DNA of 64,000 bases from Halorubrum xinjiangense. Its GTDB lineage: Archaea > Halobacteriota > Halobacteria > Halobacteriales > Haloferacaceae. The translations under genes and the position numbers were made by a program. Position 1 is the first letter of the stretch; each line of letters begins with the position of its first letter. Shown piece by piece: positions 34,232 to 42,296 of the stretch. Under the pieces are notes generated by a model. It had not been told where the DNA came from. It did no database searches and worked only from the letters and a program-made list of their open reading frames with translations. Location of the stretch: assembly GCF_900102375.1 (NCBI RefSeq), contig NZ_FNBO01000005.1:62001-126000 (forward strand), read 5' to 3'.

Positions 34232-35215
34232 TCAGAAGAGCCCGTCGACCGCCTCGGCCGCGAGGTCGACGGCGCCCTCTAAGTCCGGGCCAAGCGGCGA
34301 CCCGACGACGAGCCCGTCGGCGTGGTCGGCGACCGCGGCGGCGCGCTCCCTGACGGTCTCGGGGGTGCCCGCCATACAGAAGGCGTCGATCATCGCCGGC
34401 GTCACGCGCTCGAAGGCGGCGGAGAACTCGCCGGCGGAGACGCGCTCGCCGATCTCCGAGGCTGCGTCCGGGTCGATCCCGTGGCGCTTCAGGACTGGCG
34501 GCGCCGCGCCCGCAGTGATAAAGGCGACCGGGGGGCGGGCGGCCTCGCGAGCGGCGGCCCCGTCCTCGGCGACCGAGACGGCGGCGTACGCGATGAGGTC
34601 GAATTCGCCACGATGGTCGGGCCGGTCGGCGAGGCCGTCGTCGACCTGTTCGCGGGCCCACGCGAGGTCCTTGGGGTGCGAGCCGTTGTACAGCAATCCG
34701 TCGGCGTGCTTCGCGGCCATCCGGCACATGTGCGGTCCCTCGCCGCCGACGTGGACCGGGATGTCGGCTCCCTGCGGGGGCTCGTAGTTGAGGCCCGCGT
34801 CCGCGGCGTCGAAAGTTCCCTCGTGGTCGATCCGCTCGCCGGCCCACAGCTTCTGGGCGGTCTTGAACGCCTCCAGGACGGGGCGGAGGCCGCGCTCGTC
34901 TTCGAGGCCGAGGTTCGCCAGCGTCGAGGGGTCGCCGGGGCCGAGGCCGAAGACGGCGCGGCCCTCGGAGGCCTCATCGAGGGTCGCGACCTTCGAAGCG
35001 AGCGTCACGGGGTGGGTCTCGTAGGGGTTCGCGACGCCCGGACCCAGTCGGACCGAGTCCGTGGCGGCCGCGAGCCGCGAGAGGAACGCCCACGGGTCGC
35101 GGTTGTTGTAGTGACACGTCGAGTAGACGGCGTCGTAGCCGGCGTCCTCGGCGCGGACGCCGAGGTCGACGAGGCGGTGCAAGTCGTGTTCGGGGGTGAG
35201 TTCGATGCCGAGCAT
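34232..35215 (-). CDS. F420-dependent luciferase-like oxidoreductase (Mer-like)
   Basis: A 327-residue bacterial-luciferase-like protein. MLGIELTPEHDLHRLVDLGV and AEDAGYDAVYSTCHYNNRD open the TIM barrel. The F420-binding pattern includes LGPGVANPYETHPVTLAS and FGLGPGDPSTLANLG (about 65-115). It resembles methylenetetrahydromethanopterin reductase (Mer), an enzyme using reduced F420, also found in haloarchaea for folate-type one-carbon metabolism. Its start is two bases after the stop of cofE, so the operon joins F420 synthesis and use. Confidence 0.87.
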   Translation of the reverse strand: MLGIELTPEHDLHRLVDLGVRAEDAGYDAVYSTCHYNNRDPWAFLSRLAAATDSVRLGPGVANPYETHPVTLASKVATLDEASEGRAVFGLGPGDPSTLANLGLEDERGLRPVLEAFKTAQKLWAGERIDHEGTFDAADAGLNYEPPQGADIPVHVGGEGPHMCRMAAKHADGLLYNGSHPKDLAWAREQVDDGLADRPDHRGEFDLIAYAAVSVAEDGAAAREAARPPVAFITAGAAPPVLKRHGIDPDAASEIGERVSAGEFSAAFERVTPAMIDAFCMAGTPETVRERAAAVADHADGLVVGSPLGPDLEGAVDLAAEAVDGLF

Positions 35216-35217
35216 GA

Positions 35218-35973
35218 TTATTCGTCGAAGGTCCACTCCCGCAGCGCCTGCCGGACGAAGTCGCCCTCGACCTCGCGGAAGTGGTTGTCCGAGCCCTCGT
35301 GGTCGCCGAACGCCCAGTCGCGGACGACGACGACCGGGGTGCCCCCGTCGCCCTCGCCCGCGACGAGGTTGGCGGCCGCGGCGAGCTCGTCGATCACGTT
35401 CTGGACGGTGACGCCCATCTCGCGGCCGTCGCGGTCGCGCTCGCCGCGCCAGTCGCGGCTCGCCGGCAGGCCGGCCCAGCCGATCGCGACGCCGCGCTGC
35501 CCGTGGCGGAACGGGCGCCCGCAGGTGTCGCTGACGACGACGCGGTCGGCCGCGAGCCCCTCGCGGATCCGTTCCGCGCTCTCGGAGGGGCGCTCCGGGA
35601 GCAACAGCAGGTCGCCGTCGGGGACGTTCGAGCGGTCGATTCCGGCGTTGACGCCGATGTGCCCGAAGCGCGTCGCGGTGAGAAGGAACGGCGCCTCCAT
35701 GACGAGCTCGGTCGACTCCTCGATGACGGCCTGCGCGAAGCGCGGGTCCTTCTCCTCGCCAGCGATCTCCGCGAGCCGGTCGGCGATCTCGTTCGCCCGG
35801 GGGCCGGCCGGGAAGTCGTCGAGGTCGAAGACCCGGCCCTCCGCCTTCGAGACGACCGTGCTGGCGACGACGACGACGTCGTCCGCGCGGAGGTCGACGC
35901 GCTCGCCGATCATGGCCGCGAGGTCGTTCCCCTCCCGGATCTCCGGGAGGTCCGGAACCGCGAACAGCTCCAT
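35218..35973 (-). CDS. cofE: Coenzyme F420:L-glutamate ligase
   Basis: A 251-residue ligase. It shows MELFAVPDLPEIREGNDLAA, ADDVVVVASTVVSKAEGR (about 33-50), and the metal/GTP site SDTCGRPFRHGQRGVAIGWAG (about 165-185; given here in two parts: SDTCGRPFRHGQ and RGVAIGWAG). CofE adds glutamates to F420-0 with GTP. The length matches the archaeal family, so no FbiB-like fusion is present. ATG 35973 gives the family start; a longer frame reaches into AT-rich DNA. Co-transcribed with the Mer-like gene. Confidence 0.92.
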   Translation of the reverse strand: MELFAVPDLPEIREGNDLAAMIGERVDLRADDVVVVASTVVSKAEGRVFDLDDFPAGPRANEIADRLAEIAGEEKDPRFAQAVIEESTELVMEAPFLLTATRFGHIGVNAGIDRSNVPDGDLLLLPERPSESAERIREGLAADRVVVSDTCGRPFRHGQRGVAIGWAGLPASRDWRGERDRDGREMGVTVQNVIDELAAAANLVAGEGDGGTPVVVVRDWAFGDHEGSDNHFREVEGDFVRQALREWTFDE

Positions 35974-36216
35974 GCGATCCCCTGCGCGGCGACGAGGAAA
36001 AACCCCGCCGGTACCGGGCCGGTTTGACGGTATCAGGGGTGTCGTGTGGGCGATGAGAGACGACAACATAATATAAGCATCAATTAGATACTTCGGATGC
36101 GACACCACGTTATTGGTGGTATATACTGTCTTATTAAACGAATATTAGGAGGTACTCGGAATAACGAGAGATTCAGCCGAATGCTTTTCAGCGGCGAAGC
36201 GAGACTTTAACATGCG

Positions 36217-36327
36217 ATGTGTGAACAATCGACGAAAGACGAACCCGAGCCGATCGGAACGCAGACGCGCGTCCCGACGGAAACCGACGACGATGAACCG
36301 ATCGTGACGCGGACCCGCGCCCCGTGA
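36217..36327 (+). CDS. Possible small acidic protein with an internal repeat
   Basis: A 36-codon frame in an otherwise empty 430-bp gap, coding MCEQSTKDEPEPIGTQTRVP and then an acidic stretch ending RTRAP. The second half repeats the first: EPIGTQTRVP and EPIVTRTRAP are aligned copies. The acidic composition matches the host. No Shine-Dalgarno sequence is seen; the sequence before it (GAGACTTTAACATGCG) is a weak TATA. No known family; moderate-to-low confidence. Confidence 0.4.
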   Translation: MCEQSTKDEPEPIGTQTRVPTETDDDEPIVTRTRAP

Positions 36328-36408
36328 CGCGTCGCGGGCGTCGACTTCGCTCATTTTTCTGCTGCCCCCGTCCGCACCGCTTATACGCGGCTCCGCCGAA
36401 CGCGGGGT

Positions 36409-36912
36409 GTGGACCTCCACGTCCGGTACGAGGGCGACGACGACCCCGACAAGTGTACGGCCCGGAAGCTCGCGCGCTTCGACCTCGCCGAGCTCTACCG
36501 CTCGGACCGCGCCACCCCGTACGGCGTCGTCCTCAACCCCCACGCGGAGCGGGCCCTCTCGCCGGCCGACGCCGAGCGGGCCGCGGAGAACGCGCTCGTC
36601 GCGCTCGACTGCTCGTGGGAGTCGGCGGGCGAGAAGACCTTCTCGCTGCCGGGCGATCACCGCGCGCTCCCGTACCTCGTCGCCGCCAACCCCGTGAACT
36701 TCGGGCGCCCGATGCGGCTCACGACGGTCGAGGCGTTCGCGGCCGCGCTCGTCATCCTCGGCGACCGCGACCACGCCGAGCGGATCTTGGCGAAGTTCAC
36801 GTGGGGCGAGACCTTCCTCGAACTCAACGCGGAGCCGCTCCGGCGGTACGCCAACTGCGAGGACTCGGCCGACGTCGTCGCGATCCAGCAGGAGTACCTC
36901 GACCGCGAGTAG
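36409..36912 (+). CDS. Tsr3-type rRNA aminocarboxypropyltransferase homologue (DUF367)
   Basis: A 167-residue SPOUT-like protein: [33 protein letters not shown], then [20 protein letters not shown], and [20 protein letters not shown]. These match the Tsr3 family, which transfers an aminocarboxypropyl group from SAM to a conserved pseudouridine of the small-subunit rRNA (m1acp3Psi). GTG start at 36409; a TATA-like GCTTATACG lies 25 bp before it, indicating a leaderless message. It stands alone. Confidence 0.92.
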   Translation: MDLHVRYEGDDDPDKCTARKLARFDLAELYRSDRATPYGVVLNPHAERALSPADAERAAENALVALDCSWESAGEKTFSLPGDHRALPYLVAANPVNFGRPMRLTTVEAFAAALVILGDRDHAERILAKFTWGETFLELNAEPLRRYANCEDSADVVAIQQEYLDRE

Positions 36913-37003
36913 CCGCGACGCGGTCCGGGGCCCCCCGCGCCGATACCGGCACCGAACGCGGTCGCGGCAAGCCTTTTGCGTGAATCGCCCGTACTGTGAG
37001 GCG

Positions 37004-37477
37004 ATGGTATCCACAGGCGACGCCGCACCCACGTTCACCGCGACGGTCGGCACGAGCGATCACGAGCCGTTCGACCTCGACGAGGAGATCGGCGACGGGC
37101 CGGTCGTGCTCGCGTTCTTCCCCGGCGCGTTCACGCCGCCGTGTACGAACGAGATGGTGGCGTTTCAGGAGCGCGCCGACGCGTTCGCTGACTCCGGCGC
37201 GACGCTGTTTGGGGTCAGCGCCGACTCACCCTTCTCGCAGGGCGCGTTCCGCGAGGAGCACGGGATCGAGTTCGACCTCGTGAGCGACATGGCCGGCGAC
37301 GCGATCGGCGCCTACGGGCTAGAGATCGACATCGCCGAGCTGGGCCTCCACGGCATCGCCAACCGCGCCGTGTTCGTGATCGACGACGACGGCCAGGTCG
37401 TCTACGACTGGGTCGCCGACGACCCGACGAACGAACCCGACTACGACGCGGTCCTCGACGCGGTCGAGAGCGCGTAA
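37004..37477 (+). CDS. Peroxiredoxin (AhpC/TSA, 1-Cys or atypical type)
   Basis: A 157-residue thioredoxin-fold peroxidase. The peroxidatic Cys is in PGAFTPPCTNEMVAFQ (C47), and the conserved Arg/Trp region appears as GIANRAVFVIDDDGQVVYDW (about 122-141). No second cysteine is present in the protein, so it acts as a 1-Cys enzyme needing an external thiol. It reduces peroxides. ATG 37004 is favoured over an upstream ATG by the family start. Confidence 0.92.
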   Translation: MVSTGDAAPTFTATVGTSDHEPFDLDEEIGDGPVVLAFFPGAFTPPCTNEMVAFQERADAFADSGATLFGVSADSPFSQGAFREEHGIEFDLVSDMAGDAIGAYGLEIDIAELGLHGIANRAVFVIDDDGQVVYDWVADDPTNEPDYDAVLDAVESA

Positions 37478-37539
37478 TACGAGACTCGTCGTGGAGTAGT
37501 CGGCTCCAGTGTCGTTCCGGTCATCTTTTTATAAAAAAC

Positions 37540-38990
37540 AAGGAGAATACCCGCGCCTTTAGGCGCGGGATGAATCCGACATTCCAGCCAACAACCCACA
37601 AACGACACTCTCAGCGGATATTCAACTTCCAGTCCCTAGTTTTAATTTCCATGCTCTCATAACTGGTTATGAATCACAGAACGATGCTGAAGACAACCCG
37701 CACCTACGTCGCACGCATTACGAACCACAGTCAGGTTCATGATGACTTGGACCAGTGTGGGTTCGCCGCATCGAAACTGTGGAACGTCGGACGCTACTAC
37801 ATCCAAGATCAGTGGGACAAAACCGGTGAGATACCCGACGAAGCCGAGTTGAAATCGGAGTTGAAAGACCACGAACGCTACAGTGACCTACATTCTCAGT
37901 CAAGTCAGCGAGTTCTCGAAGAGCTTGCTGAGGCGTTCACGGGCTGGTACAACTCCGACGACGGGAACAACCCACCCGGCTACCGGAAATGTGGCGACGA
38001 CCACCCCCGCTCCACTGTCACGTGGAAGAAACGGGCCATCAAACACGACGACAAACACGGCCAACTCCGCCTCTCGAAAGGGTGGAACCTGAAAGAGTCG
38101 CGGTCTGACTTTATCCTCGCAGAGTATGAAACCCGTCCTGATGTAGAAGTCGAAAACATCCAGCAGGTGCGGGCCGTCTGGAACGGCAACGAATGGGAAT
38201 TACACCTTGTCTGTAAGAAAGAGATTCCAGTCGAAAACGCACCGAGTGACAAGACGGCGGGAATCGATCTCGGCATCAGCAACTACCTCGCCATCGACTA
38301 TGAAGACGGGGCGAGTGAACTGTATCCGGGGAATGTGCTGAAAGAGGACAAGCACTACTTCACCCGCGAGGAGTACCAGACCGAAGGGGAAAGCGGACCG
38401 TCGAAGCGTGCGCGGAAAGCCCGGCAGAAACTCTCCCGACGCAAAGACCATTTCCTTCACACGCTCTCGAAACACATCGTTGAACGCTGTGTCGAAGAAG
38501 GAGTCGGGAAGATTGCGGTTGGCGACCTCAGCGACATCCGCGAGGATGAGAACGGCGATTCGCGGAACTGGGGTGCCTCGGGGAACAAGAAACTCCACGG
38601 TTGGGAGTTCAACCGATTCGCTCGTCTCCTTGAATACAAGGCCGAAGAACACGGTATCCTCGTTGACCGTGTAGATGAGAAGAACACGAGCAAGACGTGT
38701 TCGTGTTGCGGACAGATTCGTGACAGCAACCGAGTGGAGCGTGGTCTGTACGTCTGTTCGTCGTGCGAGACGACGATGAACGCAGACGTGAACGGAGCGG
38801 TGAATATCCGCAGAAGGATAACTCAAAATCCCCCGACGGGGGATATGAGTAACGGCTGGTTGGCACAGCCCGGAGTCTTCCTGTTCGACCGCGAGAGCGG
38901 ACGGTTCACACCGAGAGAACAGGGAGACTGTAAACCCTAATATCCCAACGCTCGGGATTCCTCCGCCTTCAGGCGGAGGAGGATGTCAAA
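37540..38990 (+). mobile_element. IS200/IS605-superfamily element, IS1341 type (TnpB only)
   Basis: The left end carries a hairpin CCCGCGCC-TTTA-GGCGCGGG at about 37550-37570. The right end has CCTCCGCC-TTCA-GGCGGAGG at about 38960-38980, followed by AGGATGTCAAAAAA. Subterminal hairpins like these are the recognition sites of TnpA in IS605 elements. TnpB spans most of the interior; no TnpA gene is present, so mobility would need one in trans. Exact ends cannot be fixed without an empty site. The right end is immediately next to tail repeats of RNA element D. Confidence 0.8.
37669..38940 (+). CDS. tnpB: TnpB (IS1341-type, RNA-guided nuclease family)
   Basis: A 423-residue TnpB. It has an N-terminal DNA/RNA-binding half, RuvC-I motif AGIDLGISNYLAID (D200), RuvC-II region KIAVGDLSDIRED, a zinc finger TCSCCGQ/VCSSCE (C344, C347, C363, C366), and RuvC-III NADVNGAVNI (D373). 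TnpB proteins are guided by an RNA from the transposon's right end and cut matching DNA. Gly285 stands where active enzymes such as ISDra2 TnpB have the catalytic Glu, so cleavage may be lost; this could be a trait of haloarchaeal homologues. The frame is intact. Confidence 0.9.
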   Translation: MNHRTMLKTTRTYVARITNHSQVHDDLDQCGFAASKLWNVGRYYIQDQWDKTGEIPDEAELKSELKDHERYSDLHSQSSQRVLEELAEAFTGWYNSDDGNNPPGYRKCGDDHPRSTVTWKKRAIKHDDKHGQLRLSKGWNLKESRSDFILAEYETRPDVEVENIQQVRAVWNGNEWELHLVCKKEIPVENAPSDKTAGIDLGISNYLAIDYEDGASELYPGNVLKEDKHYFTREEYQTEGESGPSKRARKARQKLSRRKDHFLHTLSKHIVERCVEEGVGKIAVGDLSDIREDENGDSRNWGASGNKKLHGWEFNRFARLLEYKAEEHGILVDRVDEKNTSKTCSCCGQIRDSNRVERGLYVCSSCETTMNADVNGAVNIRRRITQNPPTGDMSNGWLAQPGVFLFDRESGRFTPREQGDCKP

Positions 38991-39014
38991 AAACGTTGCG
39001 GCGCCCGTAGTGAC

Positions 39015-39200
39015 GGATCTTTCCAAAGCCCCAGCCGCTCACTTATATATTGTTGCTCGCTGACCGGCGGAGAACGCCTCCAAAGCCCCAGCCGCTCACT
39101 TATATATTGTTGCTCGCGGACCGCCGGAGAACACCTCCAAAGCCCCAGCCGCTCACTTATAAATTGTTGCTCGCGGACCGGCGGAGAACGCCTCCAAAGC
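39015..39200 (-). repeat. 57-bp tail repeats of element D
   Basis: Three units with CACTTATA at 39040, 39097 and 39154, exactly 57 bp apart. The variable blocks are almost identical here (TTGCTCGCGGACCGGCGGAG and close variants), indicating recent duplication within the locus. The leftmost unit stops about 15-20 bp from the IS right end. Confidence 0.8.
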
Positions 39201-39448
39201 CCCAGTCGCGACGGCTCGCGCGCCTTGCTGCGCGCCTCGCTCGTTCGCTTCGCTCACTCGCTGCGGTGCTTACTACGGCGTGCTTCGCCCTCGCGACTGC
39301 CCCTTTGAGTCCCGCCCCGCACAGCACCGCCCCGCACCTCACGCCTCCCCAGCCTCGTCGGTGGTCCTCCGCGTCGCTCCGGACCACCGACTCCCTCGCA
39401 CGCGCTCCTCGCGGCCGCCGATGGCGGCCGCTCGGAGGCGCGCGCCAG
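39190..39448 (-). ncRNA. Structured RNA-like element, copy D
   Basis: On the minus strand: 5' stem CTGGCGCGCGCC, with inner GCGGCCGCC/GGCGGCCGC; second hairpin GTCGGTGGTCC/GGACCACCGAC; core with GGGACTCAAAGGGG; third helix CAGTCGCGA pairing with TCGCGACTG. The third stem replaces C-G by T-A pairs on both sides relative to copy B. The distal part is shorter, without the GGCGGGCGCA arm seen in A, B and E. It lies 56 bp after the end of the interrupted small membrane gene on the same strand. Confidence 0.65.
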
Positions 39449-39503
39449 TGTGGAAAATACCCCTTCCGACTCCTACAAAACGGACGGTCTCGAAAAACCG
39501 CGT

Positions 39504-39662
39504 TCACTCCCCGACGACGCCGCCGATAGCGCCCGCGAGCGCCGAGTCGACCGCGAACAGCAGCGTCAGGAACAGCCCGACGACCAGCACGCCGGCGCCG
39601 CCGAGCAGGCTCCCGAGCGGCCCGCCGACCCGCGGCTAAATACTCGCCGTCTTGGTTAGCAT
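39504..39662 (-). pseudogene. Small membrane protein gene interrupted by an in-frame TAG
   Basis: From ATG 39662 the frame codes MLTKTASI, then TAG (39636-39638), then continues in the same frame as PRVGGPLGSLLGGAGVLVVG and a second hydrophobic part ending GAIGGVVGE before TGA at 39504. Total 51 codons plus the internal stop. A TATA box (minus ATTATATAAATAG, 39685-39697) sits about 29 bp before the ATG, as for a leaderless gene. A nonsense mutation is the simplest explanation; read-through or an error in the sequence are alternatives. Confidence 0.5.
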
Positions 39663-39684
39663 AATCGGCTCAGTTTTTAATAAC

Positions 39685-39697
39685 TATTTATATAATC
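39685..39697. promoter_or_regulatory. TATA box shared by divergent genes
   Basis: CTATTTATATAAT can serve as TATA box in either direction. On the minus strand it fits the small membrane gene. On the plus strand it would give a leader of about 35 nt for the metal ATPase. Confidence 0.5.
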
Positions 39698-39750
39698 CGC
39701 CGCTAAGATCGTAGCCGAATTAATAACGCTGCGGCCGATAGGGTGAGACA

Positions 39751-42198
39751 ATGAGCGACTCACGCGAATCGACTGGTCCCGACGACGGGGCGACAGATCG
39801 ACCCGCCGGCGGGGAAATAGACGGCCCGGACGGCGCGAAGCTCCGGCTCCTGGTGCCGGACATGGACTGCTCGTCGTGCGCGGGGAAAGTCGAGGGTGCG
39901 CTCGACCGCGAGGGGGTCCTCTCGCTCGATACCCGGCCCACGACGGGCGTCGTCGTCCTCACGTACGACCCCGACGTGACGGACGTCGAGGCGCTGACGG
40001 CCGCCGTCGAGGACGCGGGCTACGCCGTCGCGGACGCGGAGTCCGACGGCGTCGCCGACGACCTGTTCACGAGCCCCCGGGCGATCGGCACCGCGGTCGG
40101 CGGCGTCTTCCTCGCGGTCGGCCTCGTCCTGGAGTGGCTGCTCCCCGGACTCGACCCGACGTTCGCCACTATCGGCGGCGCCGGCTTCCTCGGCCCGTGG
40201 GCGGTCACCGGCGCCTCGGTCGCGTTCCTGCTCGCGGTCGCGGTCGCCGCGCCGCCTATCCTCCGGAACGGGTTCTACTCGCTCCGGGGGCTGAGCCTCG
40301 ACATCGACCTGCTGATGAGCGTGGGCGTCGTCGCCGCGCTGCTCGTCGACCTCCCGTTCGAGGCGGCGACGCTCGCGGTGCTGTTCTCGGTCGCGGAGCT
40401 GCTCGAACGCTACTCCATCGACCGGGCGCGCACCTCCCTGCGCGAGCTGATGGAGCTGTCACCCGACGAGGCGGTCGTCATCCGCGACGGCGACGAGGAG
40501 ACGGTACCGGCCGAGAGCGTCGCGACGGGCGAGCGATTGGCGGTGCGGCCCGGCGAGCGCGTCCCGCTCGACGGGGTCGTGAAGGAGGGCTCCGGCGCGG
40601 TCGACGAGTCGCCGATCACCGGCGAGTCGGTCCCCGCGGAGAAGGAACCGGGCGACGAGGTGTACGCCGGCTCGATCAACGAGGCCGGCTACCTCGAGAT
40701 CGAGGCCACCGCGCCCGCGAGCGAGTCGACCATCGCGAAGGTCGTCGAACTCGTCGAGGCCGCGAACGGCGAGGAGACGCGCGCCGAGCGGTTCGTCGAC
40801 CGCTTCGCGGGCGTCTACACCCCGATCGTCGTGGCGGGGGCGATCGCCACGGCGACGCTCGGGCCGGTCCTCGTCGGCGGCGGCGCGGAGACGTGGTTCG
40901 TCCGCGGACTCACGCTCCTCGTCGTCGCGTGCCCATGCGCGTTCGTTATCTCGACGCCCGTCAGCGTCGTCTCCGGCGTGACCGCGGCCGCCCGCAACGG
41001 CGTCCTCATCAAGGGCGGCGAACACCTGGAGGCCGCGGGCGACGTCGACGCCGTCGCGCTCGACAAGACCGGGACGCTCACGCGCGGCGAGCTGTCGGTG
41101 ACCGACGTCGTCCCTCTCGGCGACCGGGACGCTAACGACGTCATCGCGTGCGCGACCGCCATCGAGCAGCGGAGCGAACACCCCGTGGCGGCGGCGATCG
41201 TCGCGCGCGGCGCGGGGGCCGGTGCCGAGCCCGACGACGCGGACGCAACCGACGACGTCGAGATCACGGGCTTCGAGGCGCTGACCGGCGAGGGGGTCCG
41301 CGCCGACCTCGACGGCGAGACCCACTACGCCGGCAAGCCCTCGCTGTTCGAGGACCTCGGCTTCGACCTGAGCCACGCCCACGTCCGCCCGGACGGCGGG
41401 GTAGTCCGGGAGCGCGGCGCGGGTGAAGAGGACGCGTCCGACGACGCCGGCACGGGCGTCGGGGCGGAACCCGAACCCTGCGACCACGGCCAGTACCTCG
41501 ACCTCGCGAGCGAGACGATCCCGCGGCTTCAGGCCGAAGGGAAGACGGTCGTCCTCGTCGGGACCGAGACGGAGCTTGAGGGCGTCATCGCGGTCGCGGA
41601 CACCGTCCGCCCGGAGGCGGCGTGGGTCGTCGACCGGCTCCATGACCTCGGTATCGACCGCGTCGCGATGCTTACCGGCGACAACGAGCGGACCGCCCGG
41701 GCCATCGGCGACCGCGTCGGCGTCGACGAGGTGCGCGCGGAGCTGCTCCCGGACGAGAAGGTCGCGGCCGTGCGCGAACTCGCGGCCGAGACGGAGGGCG
41801 GCGTCGCGATGGTCGGCGACGGGATCAACGACGCGCCGGCGCTCGCGGCCGCTGACGTCGGGATCGCGATGGGGGCCGCCGGCACCGACACCGCCATCGA
41901 GACCGCCGACGTGGCGCTGATGGCCGACGACCTGACGCGGCTCCCGTACGTCGTCGACCTCTCCTCGCGCGCGAGTTCGACGATCCGGACGAACATCGGC
42001 GCCTCGCTCGCCGTGAAGGCGCTGCTCGCCGCGGGCGCCCCGCTCGGCTACGTGAGCGTCGCGATGGCCGTCGTCGTCGGCGACATGGGGATGAGCCTGG
42101 GCGTCACCGGCAACGCGCTCCGCCTCGGCAACGTCGAGCCCGCCGAGCCGCCGACGGCGGACGCAGAGGCCGCAGAGTCGAACGCGGAGGCAGCGTAA
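39751..42198 (+). CDS. Heavy-metal P1B-type ATPase (ZntA/CadA-like)
   Basis: An 815-residue exporter. It has an N-terminal HMA domain with VPDMDCSSCAGKVEGAL (C40, C43), about eight membrane helices, and the transmembrane metal site ACPCAF (C394-P-C396). The phosphorylated Asp is in DKTGTLT (D438), with HPVAAAI in the nucleotide domain and GDGINDAPA near the C-terminus. DCSSC and CPC fit Zn2+/Cd2+/Pb2+ export. An acidic insertion in the nucleotide domain (about 552-585) contains CDHGQYLD, a possible extra ligand site. No metal regulator is adjacent. Confidence 0.93.
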   Translation: MSDSRESTGPDDGATDRPAGGEIDGPDGAKLRLLVPDMDCSSCAGKVEGALDREGVLSLDTRPTTGVVVLTYDPDVTDVEALTAAVEDAGYAVADAESDGVADDLFTSPRAIGTAVGGVFLAVGLVLEWLLPGLDPTFATIGGAGFLGPWAVTGASVAFLLAVAVAAPPILRNGFYSLRGLSLDIDLLMSVGVVAALLVDLPFEAATLAVLFSVAELLERYSIDRARTSLRELMELSPDEAVVIRDGDEETVPAESVATGERLAVRPGERVPLDGVVKEGSGAVDESPITGESVPAEKEPGDEVYAGSINEAGYLEIEATAPASESTIAKVVELVEAANGEETRAERFVDRFAGVYTPIVVAGAIATATLGPVLVGGGAETWFVRGLTLLVVACPCAFVISTPVSVVSGVTAAARNGVLIKGGEHLEAAGDVDAVALDKTGTLTRGELSVTDVVPLGDRDANDVIACATAIEQRSEHPVAAAIVARGAGAGAEPDDADATDDVEITGFEALTGEGVRADLDGETHYAGKPSLFEDLGFDLSHAHVRPDGGVVRERGAGEEDASDDAGTGVGAEPEPCDHGQYLDLASETIPRLQAEGKTVVLVGTETELEGVIAVADTVRPEAAWVVDRLHDLGIDRVAMLTGDNERTARAIGDRVGVDEVRAELLPDEKVAAVRELAAETEGGVAMVGDGINDAPALAAADVGIAMGAAGTDTAIETADVALMADDLTRLPYVVDLSSRASSTIRTNIGASLAVKALLAAGAPLGYVSVAMAVVVGDMGMSLGVTGNALRLGNVEPAEPPTADAEAAESNAEAA

Positions 42199-42296
42199 GC
42201 TCGGGTGACGACCCCCACGCCACAGGCGACGGCGCCGATGGGTCCGCGTTGACCGGAGGCGATACGACTTTTACTCGGGAGAAAGTTATCTTTGCC

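Noticed and set aside
39015-39200. CRISPR-like array (conserved block of about 32 bp with 25-bp variable blocks at fixed spacing)
   Set aside because: Only two or three units per locus, the variable blocks are nearly identical within a locus, no cas genes are near, and the conserved block continues the third helix of the RNA element.
39190-39448. Element D as the guide RNA of the adjacent TnpB
   Set aside because: Four similar copies occur with no TnpB nearby, and D reads in the opposite direction to the TnpB gene.
39450-39659. Plus-strand frame of 69 codons starting MENTPSDSYK
   Set aside because: The minus-strand reading in the same DNA has a membrane helix and a correctly spaced TATA box, so it is the better explanation.
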